Assembly (NCBI RefSeq): GCF_964020035.1
Contig: NZ_OZ026475.1
Coordinates: 496,001-560,000 of the forward strand
Source: Spiroplasma endosymbiont of Crioceris asparagi
GTDB taxonomy: Bacteria; Bacillota_I; Bacilli_A; Mycoplasmatales; Mycoplasmataceae
Direction of reading: 5' to 3'
DNA: 64,000 nt
A program made the position numbers and the translations under genes. Of the stretch, positions 50,310 through 62,787 are shown piece by piece; within the stretch, counting starts at the first letter, position 1; each line of letters starts with the position of its first letter. The notes under the pieces are model-generated. The model saw only the letters and a program-made list of their open reading frames with translations. It was not told the origin of the DNA and searched no databases.

Positions 50310-52121
50310 CTAGACCATTCCTAGTCTATATAGTTTTGCAAACTGACCATCCAGTTTGATTAACTCTGTAAAACTTCCTCTTTCAATAATATTTTTGTTT
50401 CTTCCTAAAACTAAAATTTCATCAACATTTTTAATTGTACTCAATCTATGAGCAATTGCAACCGTCATTCTTCCTTTTGAAAGTTCATCTAAAGATTTTT
50501 GAATTTCTTTTTCAACAACATTATCTAAAGCAGAAGTTGCTTCATCAAGAATTATTAATGAAGGATTTTTTAAAAACATTCTCGCAATAATTAATCTCTG
50601 TTTTTGTCCACCACTCAACATAAATCCGCGTTCACCCAAAATGGTGTCATAACCATCAGATAGTTTTAAAACAAACTCATGAAATGAAGCTTTTTTTGCA
50701 GCCTCAATAACTTGTTCCATTGTTCAGTCTTTAATTGAGTATGTTAAATTTTCTAAAACTGTTCCAAATAAAATTTGTGGTTCTTGGTCAACATATCCAA
50801 CATGTTGTAAGTAATGTGATAAATCAATTTCTTTTAAATCAATACCATTAACTTTTACAACACCTTTGTAAGGATCATATAGTCTTAATAACAACTTAGA
50901 AATAGTTGATTTTCCTATACCTGATTCTCCAACAAAAGCATATGATTTTCCTTTTTTAAAAGTGAAATTAAAATTTTCGATAATTGTTTTTTGACCATCA
51001 TCTTCAGGATAAACAAATGTAATATCTTCAAGTTTGATTTCTTCTATTTCATCAATTGGTTTTTTAGCTTTTGTAAAATCTAATATTGACTTAGGATCAA
51101 TGATTTGTTTTAAACGAAGACAACAATTACAAAATCTCGTTAAACTTCGAATTGTGATTGGAAGTTGTTGAATTGATCATGCCATCATCATTGAAATCAT
51201 TAAAAATGAAGTAATTAATGAAGCAATTTGTACATTTGGGTCATCTTTTCTAAAAATAACAATAAAAGCAATTGACAATGTTGGTATTGCAGTTCCAGCT
51301 AAAACTGAAATTACATTAATAAATGATCCATATCATATTGTTGTATTTACTTTTTTACCTCAATAATCATGAAGTTTATGAAAATTTTTAACTTCTTCAT
51401 TTTCATTTCCTGTAGCTTTGATTAATCTAACATTAACAATTTTATCAGTCATGATCGAATCAACATTTAATCTTGTTTCCATAGCAACAATCAAACTTCT
51501 TCGATAATAAATAAACACTAATCAAGTAATAATAAATAATACAAAAAATATTCCTGTTACAAATGCTGCTAATTCTACATCAATTAAAAATAAACTTGCG
51601 ATTAAGAAAATGTTTAAGAAAACTGTATAAACAAAGTTAACAATAAAGTTCATAAATGTTTCGGCTCCAGCATTAGAATCACCCATAATTTTTGCCATTG
51701 TTTCACCTAGACGGTTTTTTGAATAATAACTCATATCAATTTCAACTAGGTTAACAAGTGCTTGCATTCTTAATCCTACTTCAATAATTTTTTGTGATCT
51801 AAATCCAATATAATCTAAAAAAAACTCTAAAATTACGGTCATTCCATAAACCGCTAAATTAACATAAATTCATTCTTTTCAATTAAGTGCTGTTCCAAAA
51901 AATGTTTTACCACCATTTGAATTTAGGGTGTTTAAAGAGTCAACTAAACTTTTAATTGTAAACGGTGTTATGGCTAAAGTTAATACTTCTGCAAAGCAAA
52001 CAAAAACATACATGAAAAACAAAAATTTGTGATCTTTCATAATGTCTTTAACCATCATGAAACCATCTCACATTTTGCTGAATTTAAATGCTCTTACACT
52101 GTCAAATTTTTTTCTAGTCAC
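50310..52121 (-). CDS. ABC exporter, fused permease-ATPase
   Basis: 603 residues. Six transmembrane helices in the first 330 (ABC_membrane type), then an ATPase with Walker A (GESGIGKST region), LSGGQKQRLIIARMFL signature, Walker B SLIILDEATSALD and H-loop IAHRLST. Start is GTG 52121 (VTRKKFDSV) after GAGGATAAAGAA. No N-terminal C39 peptidase domain, so it is not a dedicated double-glycine peptide processor. It works as a homo- or heterodimer; no second half-transporter is adjacent. Candidate substrates are lipids, drugs or peptides; unknown. It is followed by EIIA at 15 nt. Confidence 0.9.
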
Positions 52122-52155
52122 TTCTTTATCCTCATTAATATAATAAAATTATTTT

Positions 52156-54087
52156 TTATTTTTTTAAATTAATATTTGCTTGTAATTGTTTAATAAACTC
52201 TTTAACAGATAATTCATTTGTATTTTTTTCACCATACAAACGATATGCTACATTTTGTGATTTCAATTCTTTTTCGCCCAATATCACTTGATAAGGAACT
52301 TTCTTAATTTGTGCTTCTCTTATTTTATAACTAAGTCTTTCATCGCGATTATCAATAAATGTTCTAATTCCTTGAACTTTTAATTCATTTCTTATAGCTA
52401 CAGCATATTCATTAAAATCTTCACTTACCGGAATAATTTGGACTTGAACTGGTGCAAGTCATAAAGGAAGTACACCTTTAGTTTGTTCTAGCAAGATTGA
52501 AATAAATCTTTCATAAGTTCCTATTAATCCTCTATGAATCATAACAGCTCTTTCAAGATTATGATTTTTACCAATATAATTTACATCAAATTTTTTAGGT
52601 AATAAGAAATCTAGTTGAATTGTTGAAACAGTAATTTCGTGACCTAACATAGTTTTTGCTTGAATGTCTAATTTGGGTCCATAAAAAGCTGCTTCTCCAA
52701 TCATTTTTTTGTAATTAATTCCTAATTCATTTAAAACTTCTTCTAATTGTTTTTCAGCATCATTTCACATTGCTTCATCTTGATAATATTTTTCTTTGTC
52801 TTTTGGGTCTCTTAAAGATAAAGATAAATAACTAATATCAATTTTAAAAGTATCTAAAACTTCTTTTATTAATTTATAACAATGTTTAAACTCTTGTTTA
52901 ATTTGATCTGGTCTAGCAAAAATATGTGAATCAGTTAATTCCATTGATCTAACACGTTCTAAACCAACTAATGCACCCGATGCTTCATAACGATATAATG
53001 AAGCATGTTCTGCAATTCTTAAAGGTAATTCTTTATATGTTCTTGGTTTATATTTAAATACTTGAATGTGGTGTGGGCAAGCCATCGGTCTTAAAACACA
53101 TTGTTCTTTTGGTAAATCCATTGGAGCAAACATGTCGTCTTTGTAATGATCTCAATGTCCAGAAATTTTATAAAGTTCTGAGGTTCCAATATTTGGTGTA
53201 TCAACTTGTACAAAGTCATATTCAAATTCTTTTGCTTTTAAATAATTTTTAATTTGTTCTTTAATTATTGTTCCATTTGGTAACCAAATTGGCAACCCTT
53301 GACCAATTAGTGGATTGATAGTAAAAATATCTAATTGTTTACCAATTAGTCTATGATCAGATTGCTCTCTTAATTCAATTTCTGCTTTAATATTTTTAAT
53401 TTCTTCAGCACTCCCACAAAGAGCATGAATTTTTTGTAACATTTCATTGTTTGCATCACCAAGTCAATATTCACCTGTTAAATTTATTAATTCAATTTGT
53501 TTTAAGTTAACTGGATTTTCTAGATAAGCATATGTTGCTACAAAGTAATAGTTATTATATTTTGCAACTGAAAATAGATTGTTTTTAGCTTCTTGTAAAA
53601 TAAAATCAACATACTCTTTATTGTTATAAAAGTCATTTAATTCTTTTTTATATTTATTTAAATCATTTGATACAAACTCAATTTTTGTACCTGATTTTAA
53701 TAATTTATTAATTTCTTTTTGCACATCTTTTAGATTTTCAATTTTAATTCTATCTTTTAATAAAAAAGATGCACCAGTTTCCATATCATCTTTTTTTGTT
53801 TCATACATCGAAGAAATTATCGAGTTTTGATATAAATTTTTAATTGCGCATTGAATCAAAATTTTTGCTGAGTATTTTTTAATTTCATTTTTTAATTCTG
53901 ATTTATCAGTAATTATTTCTAATTTTGCATCCTGTGAAATTAGAAAATTTGCAGGCACAATCTTTTCATTAACAATTCCCCCCAAACAAACTTTTCCCAA
54001 ACTAGTAGAAATTGTTTTTGCTATTTCAATTACTGAAATGGGTGCTTTAAATTCTAAATTTTTTCCATCTAATAATAATATTTTCAT
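52156..54087 (-). CDS. thrS: Threonyl-tRNA synthetase
   Basis: 643 residues. N-terminal TGS domain ([34 protein letters not shown]), an SAD-like editing region, class II core with [32 protein letters not shown] (motif 2) and [15 protein letters not shown] (motif 3), and a C-terminal anticodon domain ending [13 protein letters not shown] Trp codons break it in the standard code into four pieces. A leader/small-RNA unit with its own terminator lies immediately upstream (54120-54246). Confidence 0.96.
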
Positions 54088-54119
54088 AATGCTCTCACTT
54101 TTTATATATATATTATCAT

Positions 54120-54246
54120 AATAAAAAAAACTTGGTTTTCACCAAGTTTTGATATTATTCATAAAATATATAAACACATGAAATATTAGGAGTTTTGCTT
54201 GCTATGTTAATCTATTTTTTCTTTTTTATACTTTGTAGTTTCCTAC
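54120..54246 (-). ncRNA. Candidate small RNA or thrS leader/attenuator
   Basis: A promoter (54253-54282) and an intrinsic terminator (54123-54150) enclose about 125 nt without a convincing ORF, between pyk and thrS. The predicted 5' end carries a perfect GTAG-GAAA-CTAC tetraloop hairpin, then an A-rich single-stranded stretch, and ends in the terminator stem AAAACTTGG / CCAAGTTTT. It could be an independent small RNA, or a leader controlling thrS by attenuation. It lacks the T-box consensus (AGGGTGG...) and SRP RNA core, so neither class fits. Confidence 0.5.
54123..54150 (-). terminator. Rho-independent terminator upstream of thrS
   Basis: Stem AAAACTTGG / CCAAGTTTT, TGAAAA-type loop, T8 on the minus strand, 35 nt before the thrS ATG. 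Confidence 0.9.
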
Positions 54247-54252
54247 ATTCTT

Positions 54253-54282
54253 ATTATAAATTAAAATTTCCAAAAAAATCAA
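54253..54282 (-). promoter_or_regulatory. Putative promoter of the small RNA / thrS leader
   Basis: -35 TTGATT (54277-54282), 18-nt spacer, -10 TATAAT (54253-54258). It overlaps the pyk terminator stem. Confidence 0.55.
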
Positions 54283-54294
54283 GTTTTTTGGAAA
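54267..54294 (-). terminator. Probable terminator of pyk copy 1
   Basis: Stem TTTCCAAAAAA / TTTTTTGGAAA starting 7 nt after the pyk stop; followed by AATTTTAATTT, so the T-tract is imperfect. Confidence 0.55.
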
Positions 54295-54300
54295 AATTTT

Positions 54301-55734
54301 TTATAATTTAATTTCTTTAATATTGTCATTGTGTACAAATAAAATTGTTTCGCCTTTTTTAGCTCCTCATTTTAAAGCAACTTCTTTAATTTGAGAATCA
54401 TTTTTTTTGAAGCCATCAAAGTCATTTGTGTGGTTCATGAAGATTGAATGTCATACACCAAAAGCATTTTCTAATTTTTCATCAGAAGTAACACCTAAGA
54501 TAGTTACGTTTGGTCTAAATTTAGAAATTGTTTTTAATAGTTGTCCAGTTTTTGAAGCAACAACTGCATATTCATATTTTCCATCAATTGCCATGTTTGC
54601 TAATTTTTCAGCAATAACCGCTCTTGGACCTTTTGAAGTAGCTTTTGCATCTTCAAGTTGTTTTGCATAGTATAGTTTGTTATAAAATTCTACTTCTGCT
54701 CTTTGACAAATTGTTGCCATAGTTTTAACAGTAATAAATGGGAAATCTCCATTTGCTGATTCTCCAGATAACATTGTTGAATCAGATCCTAATTCAGTTG
54801 CATAATAAACATCTGTCACTTCTGCTCTTGTTGGTTGAGGATTGTCAGTCATTGATTCTAACATTTGTGTAGCAACAATAACTATTTTTCCTTGTTCACG
54901 ACATTTTCTAATAATTTGTTTTTCTCAGTAAGGTACTTCAAAGTATGGAATTTCTAATCCTAGATCTCCACGAGCAATCATGATTCCATCTGATGCATCG
55001 ATAATTGAATCAATATTATCAATTCCTACTTGTGATTCAATTTTTGAAATAATTTGAATGTGTTCAGCGTTTTTTTCTTTTAAGATTGTTCTAATTTGAT
55101 TTACATCTTTTGCAGAGTTTACAAATGATGCAGCAATATAATCAATACCATTTTCAATTCCGAATTTAATATCATTAATATCTTTTTCTGCTAAGAATGG
55201 TAGTGAAAATTCAATACCTGGTAAGTTAACTCTTTTGTTGTTTTTTACCACGTGGCTGTTAAATGCTTTACAAATAACAACTTGTTTTTTAACTTCAGTA
55301 ACATGCATTGTTAATTTACCATCATCAATTAAAACAAGATCACCTTTTTTAATATCTTTTGACATGTCATATGACATTTGAATTTCATTTTCTTTACATT
55401 CTTTTGTAGAAAAATCATCAGGGTTTGTATAAATTGTTACTATTGCATTTTGTTTAATTTCTTGTTTTCCATTAGCAAATTTACCAACTCTAATTTCTGG
55501 ACCTTTTGTGTCTAATAAAATTGAAATTGGTTTGTTAATTTCTTTTCTTAAATCTTTAACTCATTTAATTCTAGCACCGTGTTCTTCAAAATCAGCATGT
55601 GAGAAATTTAATCTAACTGTAGTCATTCCATTATCAAATAGTTCTTTAATATTTTCTTTTGAGTGTGTAGAAGGACCAAGTGTTGTGATTAACTTAGTTC
55701 TTTTTACTTTACCTGTAAAATCATGTATTTTCAT
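54301..55734 (-). CDS. pyk: Pyruvate kinase, copy 1
   Basis: 477 residues. Converts PEP and ADP to pyruvate and ATP. RTKLITTLGPSTHSKENIKEL start, LNFSHADFEEHG, ISILLDTKGPEIRVG, HIQIISKIESQVGIDNID with the catalytic Lys, ARGDLGLEIPYFEVPYWEKQ and MLESMTDNPQPTRAEVTDVY. All catalytic residues look intact. It has its own promoter region after the terminator of copy 2 and is thus separately expressed. Copy 2 upstream is a full-length paralogue. Extra C-terminal PEP-utiliser domain of Bacillus is absent. Confidence 0.95.
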
Positions 55735-55801
55735 ATTTATCTCCTTGTATTACAATAATAAAACTATTATACCAAATCATAATGATTTAAATTAATCAAA
55801 T

Positions 55802-55824
55802 AAAAAAAGAGTTTTCACTCTTTT
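55802..55824 (-). terminator. Rho-independent terminator of the pfkA-pyk unit
   Basis: Stem AAAAGAGT / ACTCTTTT with a TTTC-type loop and T-run on minus, 3 nt after the stop of pyk copy 2. Confidence 0.85.
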
Positions 55825-55826
55825 AA

Positions 55827-57293
55827 TTATTTAATGATTATTTCTCAAGTTTTATCACTACGAGCAACTAACACTTTTGTTCCTGGTTTTAATCCTCAAA
55901 CTTTAGCAATTTTTGATAATTCTTCTTTTGATTCAATTGTTTGTTCAAGAGATTCAACTCTATTCATAAAGATTGAATGTCATACTCCAAATTTTGTGTA
56001 ATTTTCTTTTGATTCACAAATACCTAAGATAGTAACATTTGGTCTAAATTTAGAAATCATTTTTAATAATGACCCAGTTCTTGAAGCAACAATTGCATAT
56101 TCATATTCACCTTCACGTGATTTTATTGCAAGATCATATGCAATTTTCGCTCTTGATGAATCACCTGATGTATCTTTAGCTTTTGCTAAAGCTAGATCAT
56201 AATAAATTTTTCCATAGAACGCTAATTCAGCACGTTTATTAATTGTGCTCATAACTTCAGTTGCTAAAATTGGGAATGTCCCTGCAGCAGATTCTCCAGA
56301 TAACATTGTTGCATCTGCCCCTAACTCAGTTGCGTGGTAAACATCAGTTACTTCTGCTCTTGTTGGTTGAGGGTTATCAGTCATTGATTCTAACATTTGT
56401 GTAGCTACAATAACTATTTTGTTAGCCTTACGACATTTTCTAATAATTTTTTTCTCTCAGTAAGGAACTTCATAATAAGGAACTTCTAATCCCAAGTCTC
56501 CACGAGCAATCATTACACCATCACCGTGTTCAATAATTTCATCAATATTAATTAATCCAATTTTTGATTCAATTTTTGAAATTATTTGAATATGTTCTGC
56601 ATTATTTTCTTTTAAAATAGTTCTTATTTCTTCCACATTTTTTGCATTGTTTACAAATGATGCAGCGATATAATCTACATTTTTTAAGGCTCCAAATTTA
56701 ATATCATTTTTATCTTTTTCTGCTAAAAATGGTAATGTAAATTCAACACCTGGTAAGTTAATTCTTTTGTTATCTTTAATGTTGTGTGTATTAAATGCTG
56801 TTGTTGTAATTTTTTTAGGTTCAACTTTTATAACATTTAAAGTTAGTTTACCATCATCAACTAAAACTGTATCACCAACTTTTAAATCAATTGACATATC
56901 ATATGAAACACTAAATTCTTTGTCTCCACAAATTTTACTGTCAAATTGTTTTTCATCAGAAATAATAGTGATAGTGTCACCTTTATTTACTTTGCAAACA
57001 CCATTTTGATTTTTTCCAACCCTAATTTCTGGACCTTTTGTATCCAACATGATTGAAATTGGTTTTTTAAGTTCTTTTTGAATTTCACGACATGCTTCAA
57101 TAACTTTTCCGTGATCTTCATGATTACCATGAGAAAAATTTAATCTCACAACATTCATTCCTGCTTCATATAATTCTTTAATTTTTTCTTTTGAATTAGT
57201 TGAAGGACCAATTGTTGTAATAACTTTTGTTCTTTTAATTTTTTGTTCTAAGAATTCCGGCTCATAAAATTCAAAATTTTTACTTTTTCTCAT
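55827..57293 (-). CDS. pyk: Pyruvate kinase, copy 2
   Basis: 488 residues, paralogous to copy 1. RTKVITTIGPSTNSKEKIKEL, VVRLNFSHGNHEDHG, ISIMLDTKGPEIRVGKN, IISKIESKIGLINIDEI, ARGDLGLEVPYYEVPYWEKKII and MLESMTDNPQPTRAEVTDVYHATELGADA are all present with catalytic residues conserved. It carries about 13 extra N-terminal residues (MRKSKNFEFYEPEF). It starts 1 nt after pfkA, the pfkA-pyk pair of Firmicutes, so this is probably the ancestral copy and copy 1 the duplicate. Confidence 0.95.
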
Positions 57294-57294
57294 G

Positions 57295-58263
57295 TTAGTT
57301 TCCCCTATTAATTTTTCTGATTGCGTTATATTCTTCTGATTTATTTTTCCTTGCAGCGTTTAATGTTGATTCAATGTCACGTGCAACAATTTTATTTTCT
57401 GATAATCCAATGTAAAGACCACCATTACCTTTTAAAAGTTCATTAACTGCGAAGATTCCAAAGTGTGTTGCTCAATATCTTTCCATTGCTGTAGGCGTTC
57501 CACCACGTTGAATATGACCAAGAATTGTTGCTCTTGTTTCATATCCAGACTCTGCTTGAATTCTTTTTGCTAAAGCATGTGAATCAAATAGTTGTTCTGC
57601 AACAGCCACAACCACACTTCGGTGATTAATACTTTTTAGTCGTTTTGTTTCAGCAACAATTTCATCTTCTGATAAAAATGATTCTTTAGTCGAAAATATT
57701 TCAGCTCCAGTTGCTGTTGCTCCATAAAGAGTTAAGTCTCCACAACCATTACCCATTATTTCCACAACCATACATCTATTGTGTGATTCAATAGTATCTC
57801 TAATTTGATCAATTGATCTAACCACAGTGTTTAGTGCTGTATCAAAGCCAATTGTTAAATCTGATGAAACAATATCATTATCAATAGTTCCCGGAATACC
57901 AATACAATTAATTCCCATTTTTGTAAGTTTTTCAGCCCCTTGATAACTTCCATCTCCACCAATAACAACTAATGCTTCGATTTTACGTTTTTTTAAATTA
58001 GCAATTGCTTTTTCTCTAACTTTTTCTTCTTTAAATTCTGGAAGTCTTGCAGAACCAATAACTGTTCCACCTTTACTTAAAATGTTTTGTGCAAACTTTA
58101 AGTCAACTTCTTCTAAATCATTATTAACTAAACCTCTATATCCATCTTTAACAACAAATGGTTTTATTCCATTGGAAAGTGCTGTTTTAACGACTGCAGC
58201 AATTGCTGCATTCATTCCTGGAGCATCTCCTCCACTTGTCAGAACTGCAATATTTTTAATCAT
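57295..58263 (-). CDS. pfkA: 6-phosphofructokinase (ATP)
   Basis: 322 residues. Commits fructose-6-phosphate to glycolysis. [20 protein letters not shown] start, [25 protein letters not shown] with the catalytic Asp, [28 protein letters not shown] and [26 protein letters not shown] Trp (RYW) cuts the standard-code ORF 59 residues early. The -10 TATAAT lies near 58290, just after the hpt stop, giving a pfkA-pyk operon. Confidence 0.96.
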
Positions 58264-58299
58264 TTTTACCCCTTATTTCATTATGTATATTATAATCTT

Positions 58300-58890
58300 T
58301 TATTTATTTCATTTCCATTTTTTTCACTTAGCTTTATCTAAAGAACCAATGTATGGTAAGTTTCTTAAACGTTCTTCAATATCAAAACCATATCCCACTA
58401 AAAATTGATCTTCAGCAACTTCAAATCCAACAAATTCAGCGTCAATATTTTTATAACGTGGTTCATTTTGAACTCTTCTCATTAGAACTGCTGTTTTAAC
58501 TTCTTTGGGTTCCCCTTGTTGCATGTGGGTTTTAACAAACTGAATAGTTGTCCCTGATTCTAAAATATCTTCCACTATCAATGCATATTTACCAACAAGT
58601 TGAGTATTTAAATCTAATATTAATTTAGGAATAGTTGTTGATTTTGTTTTTCCCATGTAAGAAGAAACCAACATAAAGTCCGCAATAAAATCAAATTTAA
58701 AATGCTTAATTAATTCAGCCATAAATGGAACTGAACCTTTTAAAATACCTACCACTACAATTATGGCATCTGGATCTTTTTTAATAATATCTAAATAGTA
58801 TTCATTAAGTTCTTCTGCTAATTCAACAATTCGATTTTCAAGATCTTCTTTTGAATAAAGAACTTCTTTAATTAATTCGTGTTTTTCCAT
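58300..58890 (-). CDS. hpt: Hypoxanthine(-guanine) phosphoribosyltransferase
   Basis: 196 residues. Salvages hypoxanthine and guanine with PRPP. IIVVVGILKGSVPFMAELIKHF, VSSYMGKTKST flexible loop, and the PRPP motif ALIVEDILESGTTIQF, then FLVGYGFDIEERLRNLPYIGSL. Through two TGA codons and one TGG it ends DKAKWKKWKWNK, an added Lys/Trp-rich tail not seen in typical HPRT. It begins 1 nt after ruvX. Confidence 0.94.
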
Positions 58891-58891
58891 A

Positions 58892-59320
58892 TTATCCTTT
58901 ATTTGCCAAGTAAGTCTCTAAGATTAATTGTGCAGCTAGTGTATCTTTTTTTTGTTTTTGTTTTTGTCTTGAAATATTTGCACTTATCATAATTGATTTT
59001 GCCATTCTAGTTGTTAAACGTTCATCAATTTTAATAATGTCTTCTAAGTTACAAATCTTTTTTTCCGTCAATAAATAAATAATGTGTTCAACCATTTCTA
59101 CTCGATGTCCTAATGTCCCATCCATGTTTTTTGGATATCCAACAATTATTTTTTCTGGTGTTAAGTCTTTTAATTCTGGTGTTAATTTGTTAATACAATC
59201 TTCAAAATCATTTTCGTTAAAATTAATAGTTTTGTATGGAGACACAATTATTCCTTGCGATGTAGCAATTCCCACCGTTTTAGAACCTAAATCTAATCCA
59301 ACATATCTAACTTTATTCAT
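58892..59320 (-). CDS. ruvX: Holliday junction resolvase-like / pre-16S rRNA nuclease YqgF (RuvX)
   Basis: 142 residues, RNase-H fold. VRYVGLDLGSKTVGIATSQ with the first catalytic Asp, IIVGYPKNMDGTLGHR, IKIDERLTTRMAKS with Asp-Glu, and KKDTLAAQLILETYL with the last Asp. Acts in 5' maturation of 16S rRNA in E. coli and possibly recombination. The stop is 1 nt from hpt; the start follows the M13 peptidase gene by 22 nt. Confidence 0.93.
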   Translation of the reverse strand: MNKVRYVGLDLGSKTVGIATSQGIIVSPYKTINFNENDFEDCINKLTPELKDLTPEKIIVGYPKNMDGTLGHRVEMVEHIIYLLTEKKICNLEDIIKIDERLTTRMAKSIMISANISRQKQKQKKDTLAAQLILETYLANKG

Positions 59321-59342
59321 TTGTTTAATTATATATTATTTA

Positions 59343-61256
59343 TTATCAAATTTTAATTCTATTCTGTGGTGATTTGTACATTTTATGATTTTCTTGAATG
59401 TTATAAACCTCAAAAAATTCATCAATGTTTTCTAGTATTCCATTAACACGATATTTACCAGGAGAATGTGGATCAATGTTTACTAAATATTTAGCATATT
59501 CTGGAGTACATTTAGTTTTTCAAATTCTTCCATATGCTTCAAAAAACTCTTTTATTTCATCAGGATAATGTTTTTTAATAATTTCTAAGTTTGCCACAAC
59601 CCCACCAAGGTCAGCAATGTTTTCACCAAGAGTTAGTTCGCCATTTAAATTCACACCCTCAATTGAAAATTCAGAATATCTATCAGCTAATCTTTTAGTT
59701 AATTTATCAAACAATTCTCGATCTTGAGCAGTTCATCAATTATTTAAATTACCATTTTCATCAAATTTTGATCCCTCATCATCAAACCCATGAACTATTT
59801 CATGACCAATAACAACTCCAATTCCTCCATGATTTTTACCTTTAGAATTTTTAATGTCATAAAATGGTTCTTGTAAAATTGCTGCTGGGAACACAATTAC
59901 ATTTTCGGTTGGATTGTAATATGCATTTACTTCTTGGGGATTCATATATCATTTATCAGGATCTACTTTTCCTGTTTGCAATTCTTTTAAAGCAATTTTT
60001 CTTTCATGTTTTGCAACTGAAAGTGCATTTTCATATAAGTTTGAGTTTTCCGCAAATGTCTTAATTTCAACATCAGAGAAATCTTCTCATTTATTAGGAA
60101 ACCCAATTTTTAAATTAAAAGTCTCTAATTTTTTAATTGCCGCTTTTTTAGTAGTCTCACCCATTCATTCTAGGTTAGCAATTCTTTTTTTATAAACTTC
60201 AAACATTTGTTTTATCATTTTAATAACATCATCTTTGGCTTCTTTAGAAAAATGCTTCTTCACATATTCTTTACCAATTAATTCACCAAGATATGCTTCA
60301 ACTTTTGCAATGGCGCGTTCTCTTAATGGTTTGGGTTCTTTAACACCACTAAATGATTTAGAATATTCAAATCCAATTTTTCACAACTCTTCAGTTAAAG
60401 AATTAGAATTTGATCCAATAATTCTTGTTATTAAATAATATTTAAATGTTTCAATATCTACTTCTTGAATTGTTTTATTTAAAGCAGTCATAAAGTCGGG
60501 TTCTTCAACTACAAATTTTCTCGCACAATCTAATTCTCTTGCTTTAAAAAAACGAGCTCATTCAATAATTGGTGTGTGTTTTTTAAAATCATCAATAGTA
60601 AAAATATTGTAAAGTTTTAATGGATCACGTTTCTCTACTGGAGTTAAAGTTGCTAATGCTAATTTAGTTTCAAACTCATAAATTCTATCAACAATCACTT
60701 CCGGGTTAGAAATTGTTTTATCATTTAGTAATAAAAGTGCTTTTAAGTAGTTTTTGTAGGCATTTTGGACTTGTTTTGTATGATCATCATCTTTTGTATA
60801 GTAATCGCGCGTTCCCATCCCCAGTGACACTGAACCAATATATAAAATATTAGTTTGTGAATCTTTTAAATCTTGTTCAACACTTATTGAAAACAATCCT
60901 GACTCAAAATTTTCTGATAAATAAATTAATAAATTTGTTAAATCTTTAATATCTTTAAACTCTTTAATGTGGTTTAAAATTGGTTCAATTGGTTTTAACC
61001 CAACTTTATTTCTGCTTTTAAAATCAATAAAATTGTTATATAAATTAACAATTTTTAATTCATCACTCCCACTAAGATATTTATGTTTATTGGTAATTAA
61101 CTCATCAATTATTAACCCAACATTGTCAACTGATTGTTTGTGCAACTCTTCGAAAGCACCTCATGAAGAATAACCCGTAGGAATTTTTGTTTCTTTTAAT
61201 CATTCTCAATTTAAAGCTTCATAAAAATCATCTTGTAATAATGGTTTATTTTTCAT
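59343..61256 (-). CDS. pepO: M13-family metallopeptidase (PepO/neprilysin type)
   Basis: 637 residues. Zinc endopeptidase with [21 protein letters not shown] (HExxH in GHEIVH), [10 protein letters not shown] (ExxxD with the third zinc ligand Glu), and [23 protein letters not shown] (substrate-binding NAY). C-terminus NRIKIW ends with a TGA Trp before TAA, where the family has the conserved W. No signal peptide or membrane helix, so it should be cytosolic, like lactococcal PepO, degrading oligopeptides taken up from the medium. TGA codons fragment it in the standard code. It starts 22 nt before the eno terminator, i.e. after it. Confidence 0.93.
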
Positions 61257-61291
61257 ATGTTTTTCCTTTAAACCAATTATATATTTGTGAT

Positions 61292-61320
61292 AAAAAAAAT
61301 CTACCATTTAGGTAGATTTA
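61292..61320 (-). terminator. Rho-independent terminator of eno
   Basis: Stem AAATCTACC / GGTAGATTT, 5-nt loop, T-run on the minus strand, 11 nt after the eno stop. Confidence 0.9.
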
Positions 61321-61330
61321 ATTATTTAAA

Positions 61331-62740
<1,410 letters not shown>

Positions 62741-62745
62741 TTATA

Positions 62746-62769
62746 AAATAAGAAATAAAAATCTTATTT
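62746..62769 (-). terminator. Probable weak terminator of the 62788-63639 gene
   Basis: Stem AAATAAG / CTTATTT with a 10-nt A/T loop; the T-tract after it is interrupted (TTATTTTATAAAAG). Lies between the stop of the membrane protein and the eno start. Confidence 0.4.
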
Positions 62770-62787
62770 GTTTTTTAAATGACTATT

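Noticed and set aside
50310-52121. ABC exporter as the dedicated processor of the double-glycine peptide
   Set aside because: It starts directly with the membrane domain; no N-terminal C39 cysteine peptidase is present, and it lies 27 kb away.
54120-54246. T-box or SRP (4.5S) RNA upstream of thrS
   Set aside because: Neither the T-box AGGGTGGxACCGCG sequence nor the SRP core GGAAGxAGCAGC is present.
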